This document shows positions 53,669 through 61,887 of a DNA stretch of 64,000 nucleotides, one piece after another. The notes under the pieces were generated by a model that saw only the letters and a list, made by a program, of their open reading frames with translations, did not search any database and was not told where the DNA came from. Each line of letters starts with the position of its first letter. Position 1 is the first letter of the stretch. The DNA is from an uncultured Prevotellaceae bacterium (GTDB lineage Bacteria; Bacteroidota; Bacteroidia; Bacteroidales; Bacteroidaceae). The stretch spans positions 158,126 to 222,125 of the forward strand of contig OMXV01000001.1 in assembly GCA_900315075.1 (NCBI GenBank), read 5' to 3'. The translations under genes and the position numbers were made by a program.

Positions 53669-54355
53669 ATGGAAAAGCTGAATATCAATCAATGGGCACT
53701 TGAGGACCGCCCTCGTGAGAAATTCATGGCTCATGGTGCTGAGGCTCTGAGCAAGGCGGAGCTGTTGGCCATTCTCATTGGGTCGGGGACACCCAAGGAG
53801 AGTGCAGTATCGCTTATGCAGCGCATCCTCAACGATTGCAAGGATAATCTGAACACACTTGGAAAAATGAGCCTCGAGGAACTGATGAGCTATCATGGTA
53901 TCGGTGAGGCCAAGGCCATTACTATCCTTGCAGCCTGCGAACTGGGTAAGCGGCGACAGATGGAGGACGTTCAAAAACGAGAATCTATTACCAGTGCCGC
54001 TGACATCTACACCTACTTGCATAGCAAGATGCAAGATTGTGATACCGAGCAGGCGTGGATTATGCTCTTAAACCAGAATTTCAAACTTATCAAATCTATA
54101 CGCATCTCCAGTGGAGGCATCACAGAGACAGCTGTGGATGTCAGGCAAATCATCAAATATGCCGTTGTCAACAATGCCACAGTACTTGCTCTAAGTCACA
54201 ACCATCCAAGCAACAATCCCAACCCCAGCAGGGACGACGATAACATCACCCAACGTGTGAAAAAAGCCTGCGAACTTATGCGCATCCACTTTCTCGACCA
54301 TGTCATCGTGACCGACGGAGCCTACTACTCGTATCAAGAGCATGGAAGATTATAA
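53669..54355 (+). CDS. radC: RadC-family JAB/MPN domain protein
   Basis: 228 residues. N-terminal helix-hairpin-helix region (LSKAELLAILIGSGT, LMSYHGIGEAKAITILAACELGKR), then the JAMM metalloprotease-like domain: QAWIMLLNQNFKLIKSIRISSGGITETAVDVRQIIKYAVVN and the zinc motif SHNHPSNNPNPSRDD. Named a DNA repair protein, but its biochemical role is unsettled. Complete. Followed by the repeat at 54361. Confidence 0.93.
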   Translation: MEKLNINQWALEDRPREKFMAHGAEALSKAELLAILIGSGTPKESAVSLMQRILNDCKDNLNTLGKMSLEELMSYHGIGEAKAITILAACELGKRRQMEDVQKRESITSAADIYTYLHSKMQDCDTEQAWIMLLNQNFKLIKSIRISSGGITETAVDVRQIIKYAVVNNATVLALSHNHPSNNPNPSRDDDNITQRVKKACELMRIHFLDHVIVTDGAYYSYQEHGRL

Positions 54356-54360
54356 ATAAG

Positions 54361-54491
54361 ATTATGCTTCGCATGAATATCGGCTGCACCTCAGCAATAG
54401 AAGCGAGCTTCATTGCATTCGGTTTTCACGATATTTGAAGATTGATTTTTCGATATATCGTTATATCGACATATCGATATGTCGAATCTAA
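54361..54491. repeat. About 130-bp interspersed repeat, copy B
   Basis: Same sequence order and orientation as 40492-40629: ATTATGCTTCGCATG start, the GCTGCACCTCAGCAAT segment, the GAAGCGAGCTTC hairpin, and a palindromic TCGATATATCG tail. Starts 5 bp after the radC stop. Confidence 0.9.
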
Positions 54492-54540
54492 CTTCATGCT
54501 TCAAATTCTAACTAAATAAAACTCCTGAACTTCTAAAATA

Positions 54541-55395
54541 ATGACCAAAGAATTTCTCGTGATAGGCCGCACAAACGGCACGACAAGGCGCGGTGACCCT
54601 TATTGCTCACTGAAGGTGAAAAATTTGGAAGAAGAATTCACCATTGCCATCTGGGACGTAGCCCCCAACGAAGCTCCCGTAGTAGGTCAGTTGGTGTTGT
54701 TCACCAACATACAAGAGAATGAAGGCAAAAAATCGGCCAAGAAACTCGACATGCAGTTAGGATTTATCCCCAACGAGACACATCCCCTCTACAACCTCAT
54801 TCCTCGCCCCATAGACCGTGCAGCGTGGGACGCCTGTCTACAACATCTGACAGATTTTTGTAGTGATGAACAGCTAAAGCCACTGATTAAGGAATACGGG
54901 GATATTCTTTTCAAGCCCTATTCCCAATACCCCGCTGCCACCAGTATTCACCATGCTTTCAAAGGCGGTTTGCTCAACCATACCTATCAGATGCTGCACA
55001 TGCTTGAGGGACTGTATCCCTGCCTGCCCTACAGCATCAAAATAGAGCGGTGCATTCTCGCCATCCTTTTCCACGACTACGGGAAAGTATATGAATATAA
55101 GCCCGATGGCGAAACCCGCGACTATAAATACCTACTTGGACATATATTCATCTCAGCCAACCGACTGCAGAACGAGCTTCTGAAACACAATATCAAAGAG
55201 GAAGAAATCAATTTCATCGTCCATATCGTGCTCTCCCACCATGGTGAGCTGGAATATGGTTCACCAGTGAAACCATGCACCCAGGAAGCCGTCATCGTGA
55301 ACATGCTCGACAACCTTTCAGCCAAGACCGACGTCATCGAATACACAGGAAACATGGAAAGTGCGTTCGCTCTTGGTACACATGTGGTGAAATGA
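54541..55395 (+). CDS. yhaM: 3'-5' exoribonuclease, YhaM type (OB-fold plus HD domain)
   Basis: 284 residues. Residues about 1-85 form an OB nucleic-acid-binding fold (FLVIGRTNGTTRRGDPYCSLKVKNLEEEFTIAIWDVAPNE). The HD hydrolase domain (about 135-270) carries metal ligands in SIHHAFKGGLLNHTYQM, CILAILFHDYGKVYEY and HIVLSHHGELEYGSPV. YhaM trims RNA and DNA 3' ends with Mn2+. Cytoplasmic, single gene. Confidence 0.88.
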   Translation: MTKEFLVIGRTNGTTRRGDPYCSLKVKNLEEEFTIAIWDVAPNEAPVVGQLVLFTNIQENEGKKSAKKLDMQLGFIPNETHPLYNLIPRPIDRAAWDACLQHLTDFCSDEQLKPLIKEYGDILFKPYSQYPAATSIHHAFKGGLLNHTYQMLHMLEGLYPCLPYSIKIERCILAILFHDYGKVYEYKPDGETRDYKYLLGHIFISANRLQNELLKHNIKEEEINFIVHIVLSHHGELEYGSPVKPCTQEAVIVNMLDNLSAKTDVIEYTGNMESAFALGTHVVK

Positions 55396-55440
55396 GAGCA
55401 AAAAGCAGCCATTTTTCTTGCATTTGACAAAAAAAGGTAT

Positions 55441-55448
55441 TATTTTTG
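55441..55448 (+). promoter_or_regulatory. -7 promoter box for the PRTase-like gene
   Basis: TATTTTTG at 55441-55448, 54 nt before the ATG. TTTG at 55423-55426 is too close (14 nt) to be a standard -33 box; a weaker TTCTTG ends 20 nt upstream. Confidence 0.5.
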
Positions 55449-55502
55449 CAGCATATAGCACATAAGCCTTGATACACATTATAATATATAATAATATCAG
55501 CA

Positions 55503-56138
55503 ATGAACAACGAGACTTCACACCCCGACATGGCTAAACCGTGCGACAAACTGTCAGCGTGCATTGAAAAATGGCCCCAACTCAATGGCGGCATCCACTA
55601 CCAGTACCTCGTGGACTACCATTCTTACACAGGTTTTGGCACTTACAGCCTGACAAATGAGGAATGGGACAACCGCGAGATGATTTACAACTTCAAGAAC
55701 AATTCGGAACTGACCGACCCCATCTCTCACAAGAATGCGCTTGACAAAGCCATCAGCCTGGTGCTACCACTTCTTAGCGACACATTCGGCGAGGCGACAA
55801 AACAACTGACATTAGTGTGCATACCTGCCTCAACAGCCGAGCAGACAGCCGCCCGCTTTGAAGAGTTTGCCCAACGGGTGACAGAAGCCACCGGCATGAC
55901 CAACGGCTATGAGCATATCACCATCGTGGCCGACAAAGACGGCGTTGGCGACTCTCATCTACCGGAATATGCCATCGACACTGAGTTTTTCGCCGGGCGT
56001 AAAGTACTCTTGTTCGACGATATCATGGTCACCGGCGGCAGTGTAAACAAATTTGCCACCCGCTTGTCGGAATTAGGCATTGACATCGTCGCCGCCGTAG
56101 TGCTTGGGAAAACAGTGGCAAAAGTTGAAAGGGATTAG
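55503..56138 (+). CDS. Phosphoribosyltransferase-like protein
   Basis: 211 residues. The C-terminal half has the PRPP-binding loop KVLLFDDIMVTGGSVNKFATRLSELG in the position and form of ComF and type I PRTases, preceded by a conserved-looking TLVCIPASTAEQTAARFEEFAQRV. The N-terminal half (HYQYLVDYHSYTGFGTYSLTNEEWDNREMIYNFKN) has no ComF zinc finger. Probably a nucleotide or nucleobase PRTase, or a non-catalytic relative; the substrate cannot be read. Own promoter; followed by repeats before the MIP18-family gene. Confidence 0.75.
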   Translation: MNNETSHPDMAKPCDKLSACIEKWPQLNGGIHYQYLVDYHSYTGFGTYSLTNEEWDNREMIYNFKNNSELTDPISHKNALDKAISLVLPLLSDTFGEATKQLTLVCIPASTAEQTAARFEEFAQRVTEATGMTNGYEHITIVADKDGVGDSHLPEYAIDTEFFAGRKVLLFDDIMVTGGSVNKFATRLSELGIDIVAAVVLGKTVAKVERD

Positions 56139-56194
56139 AGGGTAGTTAAAAGGTAAATAAAAGGTAGTTAAAGGGTAGTTAAAGGGACAATACC
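56139..56194. repeat. AGTTAAAGGG minisatellite ending in ACAATACC
   Basis: Starts on the base after the stop codon of the PRTase-like gene; four units of (T)AGTTAAA(A)GG, then GGGACAATACC. AACTCAAAA/AACTCATCAT words follow at 56214-56256 and 56300-56318. Confidence 0.85.
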
Positions 56195-56260
56195 TTAGCC
56201 ACTACAATGGCCCAAACTCAAAAACTCATCATCTTATAAACTCAAAAACTCATCATATCA

Positions 56261-56296
56261 CTCCCCTCGCCCTTCGGAGAGGGGTTGGGGGTGAGG
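56261..56296. repeat. GC-rich interspersed hairpin repeat
   Basis: CCCCTCGCCCTTCGGAGAGGGG is a hairpin (CCCCTC/GAGGGG) and is followed by TTGGGGGTGAGG. Near-identical sequences occur in many unrelated bacterial genomes as an interspersed palindromic repeat; that statement is from memory, not a search. Confidence 0.7.
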
Positions 56297-56320
56297 CTTT
56301 AAAAACTCAAAAACTTACAA

Positions 56321-56641
56321 ATGACCATCCAAGAAAAAACAGACATTGAGAGCCGCGTGGTGGATGTGCTCCGCACCGTCTTCGACCCAGAGATACCCGT
56401 CAACATCTACGACTTAGGACTCATATATCGCATTGAATTGGGTGAAGATGGCGTGCTCGACATCGACATGACCTTCACCGCACCCTCCTGCCCTGCCGCC
56501 GACTTCATCCTTGAGGATGTACGCCAAAAGGTAGAGACAGTGGAAGGTGTGACCACTGCCAATGTGCAGATGGTATTTGAACCAGCATGGGACCAAAGTA
56601 TGATGAGCGAGGAGGCTCGCGTAGAATTAGGTTTTGACTGA
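56321..56641 (+). CDS. MIP18/DUF59-family iron-sulfur cluster assembly factor
   Basis: 106 residues, full length for the family. RVVDVLRTVFDPEIPVNIYDLGLIYRIEL (DPE-P-V-N-I-x-D-L-G-L-I-Y signature), then MTFTAPSCPAADFILEDVRQKVETVEGV with the conserved Cys, and ends VFEPAWDQSMMSEEARVELGFD. Homologues (SufT, Cia2/MIP18, PaaD) help mature Fe-S proteins in the cytoplasm. Its stop overlaps the lpxH start by one nucleotide (TGATG), so translation is coupled. Confidence 0.93.
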   Translation: MTIQEKTDIESRVVDVLRTVFDPEIPVNIYDLGLIYRIELGEDGVLDIDMTFTAPSCPAADFILEDVRQKVETVEGVTTANVQMVFEPAWDQSMMSEEARVELGFD

Positions 56642-57408
56642 TGCATAAGAACGTATATTTTCTCTCTGACGCCCATTTGGGTTCCTGGGCAATCGAACAC
56701 GCCCGCACACAAGAGCGACGACTTGTGAGATTCCTTGACAGTATCAAGGAAAAAGCCTCCGCCGTCTATCTATTAGGCGACATGTTCGACTTTTGGAATG
56801 AGTACCGCTATGTGGTACCCAAAGGTTATACGCGCTTTCTTGGTAAGTTGTCGGAACTGACCGACATGGGGGTAGAGGTGCACTATTTCACCGGCAACCA
56901 CGACATCTGGACCTACGGCTATTTAGAGCAGGAATGTGGAATGATTGTTCATCGTGAGCCAATCACTACCGAGATTTACGGCAAAGTTTTCTACTTAGCC
57001 CATGGCGACGGCCTCGGCGACCCCGACGCGAAATTCAAATTTCTCCGTCGTATGTTCCACAACCGTACCTGCCAGATATTGCTGAATTCCTTCCATCCCC
57101 GCTGGGGCATGTCATTAGGATTGAACTGGGCTAAGAAAAGCCGCCTAAAACGAATCGACGGTAAAGAGCCCCCCTATCAAGGAGAAGACCGTGAGCATTT
57201 GGTGCTCTATACGAAAGAATATCTGAAGACACATCCCAATATCGACTATTTCATCTATGGCCATCGTCACATCGAATTAGACCTGACTCTTTCGCGCAAA
57301 GCACGCATGATGATTATCGGCGACTGGATTACGCAGTTCACTTATGTGGTCTATGATGGCGACCATATTTTCCTTGAAGAGTACGTTGAAGGGGAAAGTA
57401 AACCATAA
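56641..57408 (+). CDS. lpxH: UDP-2,3-diacylglucosamine pyrophosphatase
   Basis: 255 residues. Calcineurin-like metallophosphoesterase motifs in order: FLSDAHLGS, YLLGDMFDFWNEY, FTGNHDIW, YLAHGDGLGD and FIYGHRHIELD. These metal ligands and the length match LpxH. Removes UMP from UDP-diacyl-glucosamine, the fourth step of lipid A synthesis, at the inner face of the cytoplasmic membrane. Last gene of a pair with the MIP18-like gene. The 378 bp after it hold the small RNA candidate and repeat described below. Confidence 0.93.
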   Translation: MHKNVYFLSDAHLGSWAIEHARTQERRLVRFLDSIKEKASAVYLLGDMFDFWNEYRYVVPKGYTRFLGKLSELTDMGVEVHYFTGNHDIWTYGYLEQECGMIVHREPITTEIYGKVFYLAHGDGLGDPDAKFKFLRRMFHNRTCQILLNSFHPRWGMSLGLNWAKKSRLKRIDGKEPPYQGEDREHLVLYTKEYLKTHPNIDYFIYGHRHIELDLTLSRKARMMIIGDWITQFTYVVYDGDHIFLEEYVEGESKP

Positions 57409-57473
57409 AAAGTGTCATTTTACATTTATTTTTCGCTAATCGGTCGATTTTAGCGCATTTTTCTTCCAAAAAA

Positions 57474-57505
57474 TTTGGTAATTTTAAACAAACATATTAT
57501 CTTTG
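57474..57505 (+). promoter_or_regulatory. Consensus promoter with no gene, drives the candidate small RNA
   Basis: TTTG (57474-57477), 20-nt spacer, TATCTTTG (57498-57505): one of the best matches in the window to the Bacteroidetes -33/-7 consensus. No start codon follows in a useful frame. Confidence 0.8.
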
Positions 57506-57511
57506 CATCGA

Positions 57512-57630
57512 ACAAAGTAATTATCAGGTATTTATCTCAATAGGAAAGCAACATAGACATCAAAAATCAGGTTTGTAGAATCAAGTTAAGTCGAGGGAAA
57601 GTTTTTCGTGAGAAAAGTTTTCCCTTTTTT
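57512..57630 (+). ncRNA. Candidate small RNA of about 119 nt
   Basis: Runs from just after a consensus promoter to an intrinsic terminator. It has no ATG-started ORF. Fragments such as TCAGGTATTTATC and GGTTTGTAGAATC do not match a class I recognise (not 6S, tmRNA, SRP or RNase P by eye). It lies between lpxH and the convergent ackA. Confidence is in the transcription unit, not in a function. Confidence 0.65.
57595..57630 (+). terminator. Intrinsic terminator of the candidate small RNA
   Basis: GGGAAAGTTTTTC (57595-57607) pairs with GAAAAGTTTTCCC (57612-57624) around a GTGA tetraloop (G-U wobbles in the middle), followed by TTTTTT. Confidence 0.9.
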
Positions 57631-57642
57631 ATATGCCCAGTA

Positions 57643-57771
57643 GGGTGTGTCAAAATGAAGATTTACACTTACGATATTTACAATTTGCAATCATTATAGC
57701 GGTCTGCAAGGCCAACAAAGACTTAGCCCAGGGCGATTGCCCTGGGCTAATATCTTCTGGCCTTACAGACC
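57643..57771. repeat. Second copy of the GGGTGTGTCAAAATGA element, with nested cruciform
   Basis: The first about 60 bp match the 11780-11900 element read from its right end. It then diverges into a nested palindrome: outer arms GGTCTGCAAGGCC/GGCCTTACAGACC (12 of 13 pairs), inner arms TTAGCCCAGGGC/GCCCTGGGCTAA (12 perfect pairs, GATT loop). The right terminal repeat is missing. It ends 15 bp from the ackA stop, so it probably also terminates pta-ackA transcripts. Confidence 0.75.
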
Positions 57772-57786
57772 ACTCTGAAAACCGAT

Positions 57787-58977
57787 TTACAACAGGTTCA
57801 TGGTATCGGTGGCAATCATCAGTTCCTCGTCGGTGGGGATGACACATACTGTCACCTTGGAATCGTCGGCAGAAATAATAGCCTCCTCGCCACGTGTCTT
57901 GTTCTTCTCCGGGTCGAACTTCAATCCCAAGAATTCCAGTCCCTCGCAGACACTCTGACGCATATCCATCTGATTCTCACCTACTCCGGCAGTGAAGACC
58001 ACGATATCGACACCACCCATGGCGGCAGCGTAAGCACCGATGTACTTCTTGATGCGGTAGAAATACATATCCAGCGCCAGACGAGCACGCTCGTTGCCTT
58101 CTTTGGCGGCACTCTCTACATCGCGCATATCACTGCTCTCCTCGGTAATACCAAGCACACCACTCTGCTTGTTGAGCAAATTCGACATACCGTCGGGATC
58201 GAGGTCAAGTTTCTTCTCCAGGAAAGTGATGGCACCACCATCGATGTCGCCCGAGCGTGTACCCATCATCAGTCCCTCAAGAGGAGTCAGGCCCATTGTG
58301 GTGTCGATGCACTGACCATCCTTGACAGCGGCGATTGATCCACCATTGCCGATGTGGCAGGTAATGATACGCTTGCCTTTGGGATTCACATCGAGGAACT
58401 CACACACACGCTCCGATACATAGCGGTGACTGGTTCCGTGGAAGCCATAGCGGCGCACGCCAAACTGCTTGTATAGACGGTATGGAATGGCATACATGTA
58501 TGCTTTCTTGGGCATCGTCTGATGGAAGGCCGTGTCGAACACGCCCACCTGCGGCAGCCCCGGCATCAATTCACTCACGGCCCTCACACCTTTAAGGTTG
58601 GCTGGGTTGTGAAGCGGAGCCAGTTCGATGCACTGCTCAAAGGCTTCAAGCACCTCGTCGGTGAGCAACACGCTCTTGTTGAACTTCTCACCGCCGTGCA
58701 CCATACGATGACCCACGGCATCGATTTCCTTTAAGTCTTTAATAGCACCAATCTCTGGGTCGGTGAGCAATGAGAAGATAAATTTCACTCCCTCTGTATG
58801 CTCAGGGATGTCGTGCATAATGGTTTTTTTCTCGCCGTTGGGCAATTTCACTTTCACGAAAGCACCGTCAAGTCCCACACGCTCTGCGCCGCCAGAAGCC
58901 AGCACCTCTTTTGTGTCCATATCGTAGAGCGCATATTTAATGGACGATGAACCACAATTTAATACTAATATTTTCAT
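57787..58977 (-). CDS. ackA: Acetate kinase
   Basis: 396 residues, full length. ILVLNCGSSSIKYALYDMD (phosphate-binding N-terminus), GHRMVHGGEKF (signature 2), GVFDTAFHQTMPKKAYMYAIPY, GFHGTSHRYVSERV, CHIGNGGSIAAVKDGQCIDTTMGLTPLEGLMMGTRSGDID, and VFTAGVGENQ. Converts acetyl-phosphate and ADP to acetate and ATP in fermentation; cytoplasmic. Downstream of pta across 143 nt that contain a long inverted repeat. Confidence 0.98.
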   Translation of the reverse strand: MKILVLNCGSSSIKYALYDMDTKEVLASGGAERVGLDGAFVKVKLPNGEKKTIMHDIPEHTEGVKFIFSLLTDPEIGAIKDLKEIDAVGHRMVHGGEKFNKSVLLTDEVLEAFEQCIELAPLHNPANLKGVRAVSELMPGLPQVGVFDTAFHQTMPKKAYMYAIPYRLYKQFGVRRYGFHGTSHRYVSERVCEFLDVNPKGKRIITCHIGNGGSIAAVKDGQCIDTTMGLTPLEGLMMGTRSGDIDGGAITFLEKKLDLDPDGMSNLLNKQSGVLGITEESSDMRDVESAAKEGNERARLALDMYFYRIKKYIGAYAAAMGGVDIVVFTAGVGENQMDMRQSVCEGLEFLGLKFDPEKNKTRGEEAIISADDSKVTVCVIPTDEELMIATDTMNLL

Positions 58978-59010
58978 TTGATTTTTTGAGTTTATGTTGA
59001 AAAGTTAACA

Positions 59011-59110
59011 AGTTGACGAGTTGACAAGTTGACGAGTTAATACTCTTGCAAACAACTTGCTCACTTCTTCAAACAATTTGTTTACTTGTTAACTTGTCAA
59101 CTCGTCAACT
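59011..59110. repeat. Long inverted repeat between pta and ackA
   Basis: Two arrays of nonamer words (AGTTGACGAGTTGACAAG-type at 59011-59032 and its complement at 59089-59110) pair over 22 bp with one mismatch. In the pta-ackA mRNA this forms a stable stem-loop. Confidence 0.85.
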
Positions 59111-59120
59111 ATCTGAATTA

Positions 59121-60128
59121 CTACTTAGCATCCATAGCCTGACAAGCGGTGATGGCCACCATCTTGTAGATATCATCGACAGAGCATCCACGGCTCAGGT
59201 CGTTGACAGGACGAGCTATACCCTGAAGGATTGGACCGAGAGCCTCAGCATCACCTAAACGCTGCACTAATTTGTAGGCGATATTTCCTACTTCGAGACA
59301 TGGGAACACAAGCACATTGGCCTTTCCAGCAATGTCGCTGCCGGGTGCTTTCTTTGCACCTACAGAAGGCACAAGGGCTGCATCAGCCTGCAATTCGCCA
59401 TCCACCTTGAGTGTGGGATCCAGTTCTTTGGCCAACTTTGTAGCCTCAATCACCTTGTCCACCACCTCGTGAGTAGCACTGCCCTTGGTGGAGAAACTAA
59501 GCATGGCCACGCGTGGGTCATCAAAGCCAGCCACGCTACGTGCCGTCTGCGCAGTACATACGGCAATCTGTGATAGCTGGGCAGCATCGGGCATCGGTGT
59601 GACAGCCACGTCACCCACCACGAGGATACCATTCTCTCCAAACTGAGGCTGCTTGGTGACCAGCAACATGGCACCGCTCACGCATGTGATACCTGGTGCA
59701 CATTTGATAATCTGCAATGCTGGGCGCAAGGTGTCGCCAGTGGTACTCAAGGCACCAGAAATTTGTCCGTCAGCTCCATTGGTCTTGATAATCATACATC
59801 CCAAATAGAGCGGATTTTTCACCAGTTCACGCGCTTTTTCAATCGTCATACCCTTCTTCTTGCGCAGTTCGGTCAGCAATTCTGCATATTCCTCACTCTT
59901 AGGGTTATTCTCTGGGTCAATCAAGGTAGCCTTGTCGATATGCTCCAGTCCCCACTGCTTAGCAAGGGCGTGTATTTCATCGGGATTACCGATTAATATC
60001 AGGTCGGCCACATCTTCGGCAAGCACTCTGTCTGCTGCCCTCAGTGTGCGCTCCTCAGTAGCCTCGGGGAGCACGATGCGCTGCTTGTTGCTTTTAGCGC
60101 GCTCAATGATTTGCTGTACTAAATCCAT
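59121..60128 (-). CDS. pta: Phosphate acetyltransferase
   Basis: 335 residues from ATG 60128 (MDLVQQIIERAKSNKQRIVLPEATEERTLRAADRVL), the standard short Pta. Motifs: ADLILIGNPDEIHALA, YLGCMIIKTNGADGQISGALSTTGDTLRPALQIIK, GVSGAMLLV-like CVSGAMLL, RVAMLSFSTKGSATHEVVDKV and the end region ANVLVFPCLEVGNIAYKLVQRLGDAEALGPILQGIARPVNDLSRGCSVDDI. Interconverts acetyl-CoA and acetyl-phosphate for AckA. The longer frame to 60200 is not needed. Confidence 0.97.
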   Translation of the reverse strand: MDLVQQIIERAKSNKQRIVLPEATEERTLRAADRVLAEDVADLILIGNPDEIHALAKQWGLEHIDKATLIDPENNPKSEEYAELLTELRKKKGMTIEKARELVKNPLYLGCMIIKTNGADGQISGALSTTGDTLRPALQIIKCAPGITCVSGAMLLVTKQPQFGENGILVVGDVAVTPMPDAAQLSQIAVCTAQTARSVAGFDDPRVAMLSFSTKGSATHEVVDKVIEATKLAKELDPTLKVDGELQADAALVPSVGAKKAPGSDIAGKANVLVFPCLEVGNIAYKLVQRLGDAEALGPILQGIARPVNDLSRGCSVDDIYKMVAITACQAMDAK

Positions 60129-60167
60129 AGATAAAAAGTGTTTTAGATAGATTGTCGAAATATTTTG

Positions 60168-60175
60168 CAAACTTA
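60168..60175 (-). promoter_or_regulatory. Possible -7 box for pta-ackA
   Basis: Minus-strand TAAGTTTG 39 nt upstream of pta. No well-spaced TTTG -33 box. The rest of the 132-bp gap to cdaA holds nothing else. Confidence 0.4.
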
Positions 60176-60260
60176 CAAAAAAAACATGAGAATCGAGCAC
60201 GATTCATCAAGTTTTTTAAGAGAACACCCCGTCATTTCCCATGTTAGGGATAGACGCCCG

Positions 60261-61031
60261 TCATTCTGGCATTTCCTTGGTGAGGATGCTTTCCAAGTCT
60301 TCAAAGGAGAGTCTCAGCTTAAACTCGCCCTCAATGGCGACACTTACACGCCCAGTTTCCTCAGAGACGATGACTGCCAACGCATCGCTGTTTTGTGACA
60401 CACCTAATCCGGCACGATGGCGCAGTCCTAACTCCTTGGGGATGTCCATGTCATGGGCCACCTCCAAGATACATCCTGCCGCCTTGATACGCTTTCGTGA
60501 GATAATCATAGCCCCATCATGCAGGGGAGAGTTCTTAAAAAAGATATTCTCTATCAAGCGGTTGCTGATTTTTGCATCGATAATCTCCCCCGTTTCCACG
60601 ATGTCGTCGAGGGGTATGCTTCGCTCAATCACAATGAGCGCGCCCACTTTGTCTCTTGCCATGTTCATACACGCACGCACAATGGGCATGATGTTTTTCT
60701 TGTCAGGTTCCTTTCCCTTTTTACCAGAGAACAATCTAATGATAGGTTGTAATCGCTGATGCGCTCCGATAGTATAAAGGAACTTACGTATCTCACTCTG
60801 GAAAAGAATGATAAAACCAATAACACCCACGCTGATGAGTTTGTCGAGGATACTTCCCAACAGTCTCATCTCGAAAATCACACTCACCAATAGCCATATC
60901 AGAATAAACACCAATATGCCGATGAACACATTCATGGAGCGTGACTCCTTCATCAAGCGGTAGCTATAGAAAAGAAGCAATGCGACAAGAAATATGTCGA
61001 TAAAGTCTTTTATACCAAATTCAGGAAACAT
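60261..61031 (-). CDS. cdaA: Diadenylate cyclase CdaA (c-di-AMP synthase)
   Basis: 256 residues. Three N-terminal spans (FIDIFLVALLLFYSY, MNVFIGILVFILIWLLVSVIF, ISVGVIGFIILF), then the DisA_N domain with the catalytic DGA (172-174, NSPLHDGAMII) and RHR (204-206, GLRHRAGLG) motifs. Condenses two ATP to c-di-AMP at the inner membrane. The gene overlaps folP by 11 nt. Gram-positive cdaA usually sits with cdaR and glmM; the folP pairing is the Bacteroidetes arrangement. No cdaR is present here. Confidence 0.96.
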   Translation of the reverse strand: MFPEFGIKDFIDIFLVALLLFYSYRLMKESRSMNVFIGILVFILIWLLVSVIFEMRLLGSILDKLISVGVIGFIILFQSEIRKFLYTIGAHQRLQPIIRLFSGKKGKEPDKKNIMPIVRACMNMARDKVGALIVIERSIPLDDIVETGEIIDAKISNRLIENIFFKNSPLHDGAMIISRKRIKAAGCILEVAHDMDIPKELGLRHRAGLGVSQNSDALAVIVSEETGRVSVAIEGEFKLRLSFEDLESILTKEMPE

Positions 61032-61887
61032 TATATAATGGGTTAATAAGTTCGCTATTCATTTTACCTACTAATGTACATACCTCAACGGCTTCCTTCA
61101 CATCATGCACGCGCAAGATGGAAGCACCTTTTTCCAAGGCGATGGTATGTAGCACCGTGGTGGCATTCAGTGCCTCGGCTGGCGTACACCCCAACAGACG
61201 ATAAGCCATCGACTTGCGTGAGACACCCACCAACAACGGCAACTGCATGACCTGCAATCGTTCCATCACCGCCAGTAGGGCATAATTTTGCTCCAAAGTC
61301 TTCCCAAACCCAAACCCAGGGTCGAGGAGGATATCCTTCACGCCCAAGGCGCGCAACTGACAAACCTTGCGAGCAAAAGTCTTCAGCGTCTGCTCCAAGT
61401 CGGGACGAACCGACATCAATACGTAAGACACGCCTAATGCTGCCACCATCCGAAACATTTCGTCGGTGTCATCATCGTGCGGGGGTATGGTCATCGAACC
61501 TGTTCCCTCTGAAACATCGTTGATCATAGCCACACCAAACTCCTCGACAGCCATTTTGGCTACCGAGGGACGGAAAGTATCGACACTCACCGCTGCCTGT
61601 GGCTGACAATTTCGGATAATCCTCAGCGCATGGCGAAGCCTTTGCATTTCCTCCTCCTCAGTCACCTCCTGCGCACCGGGGCGTGTGGAACAGGCTCCCA
61701 CATCAATAATCGCCCCACCCTGCTGAATAATCTCATTGGCACGATGAGCGATAGCCTCATCCTGCATCGTCCGACTGCCATCATAGAAGGAATCGGGTGT
61801 TACATTAAGTATGCCCATCACCACAGGCGACGACAGGTCGAGCAACCGGCCATTGACATTCAACGTATATGATGAAGGCTTTTTCAT
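61021..61887 (-). CDS. folP: Dihydropteroate synthase
   Basis: 288 residues from ATG 61887 (MKKPSSYTLNVNGRLLDLSS). Pterin-binding MGILNVTPDSFYDGS (about 24-38), QGGAIIDVGACSTRPGAQEV, VSVDTFRPSVA, AMINDVSEG, DILLDPGFGFGKTLEQNY, LLVGVSRKSM, and a C-terminal RVHDVKEAVEV. Makes dihydropteroate from pABA; the sulfonamide target. The reading frame extends upstream to 61962, but that part lies inside the repeat element at 61888-62072 and is unlikely to be protein. Confidence 0.96.
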   Translation of the reverse strand: MKKPSSYTLNVNGRLLDLSSPVVMGILNVTPDSFYDGSRTMQDEAIAHRANEIIQQGGAIIDVGACSTRPGAQEVTEEEEMQRLRHALRIIRNCQPQAAVSVDTFRPSVAKMAVEEFGVAMINDVSEGTGSMTIPPHDDDTDEMFRMVAALGVSYVLMSVRPDLEQTLKTFARKVCQLRALGVKDILLDPGFGFGKTLEQNYALLAVMERLQVMQLPLLVGVSRKSMAYRLLGCTPAEALNATTVLHTIALEKGASILRVHDVKEAVEVCTLVGKMNSELINPLYNVS

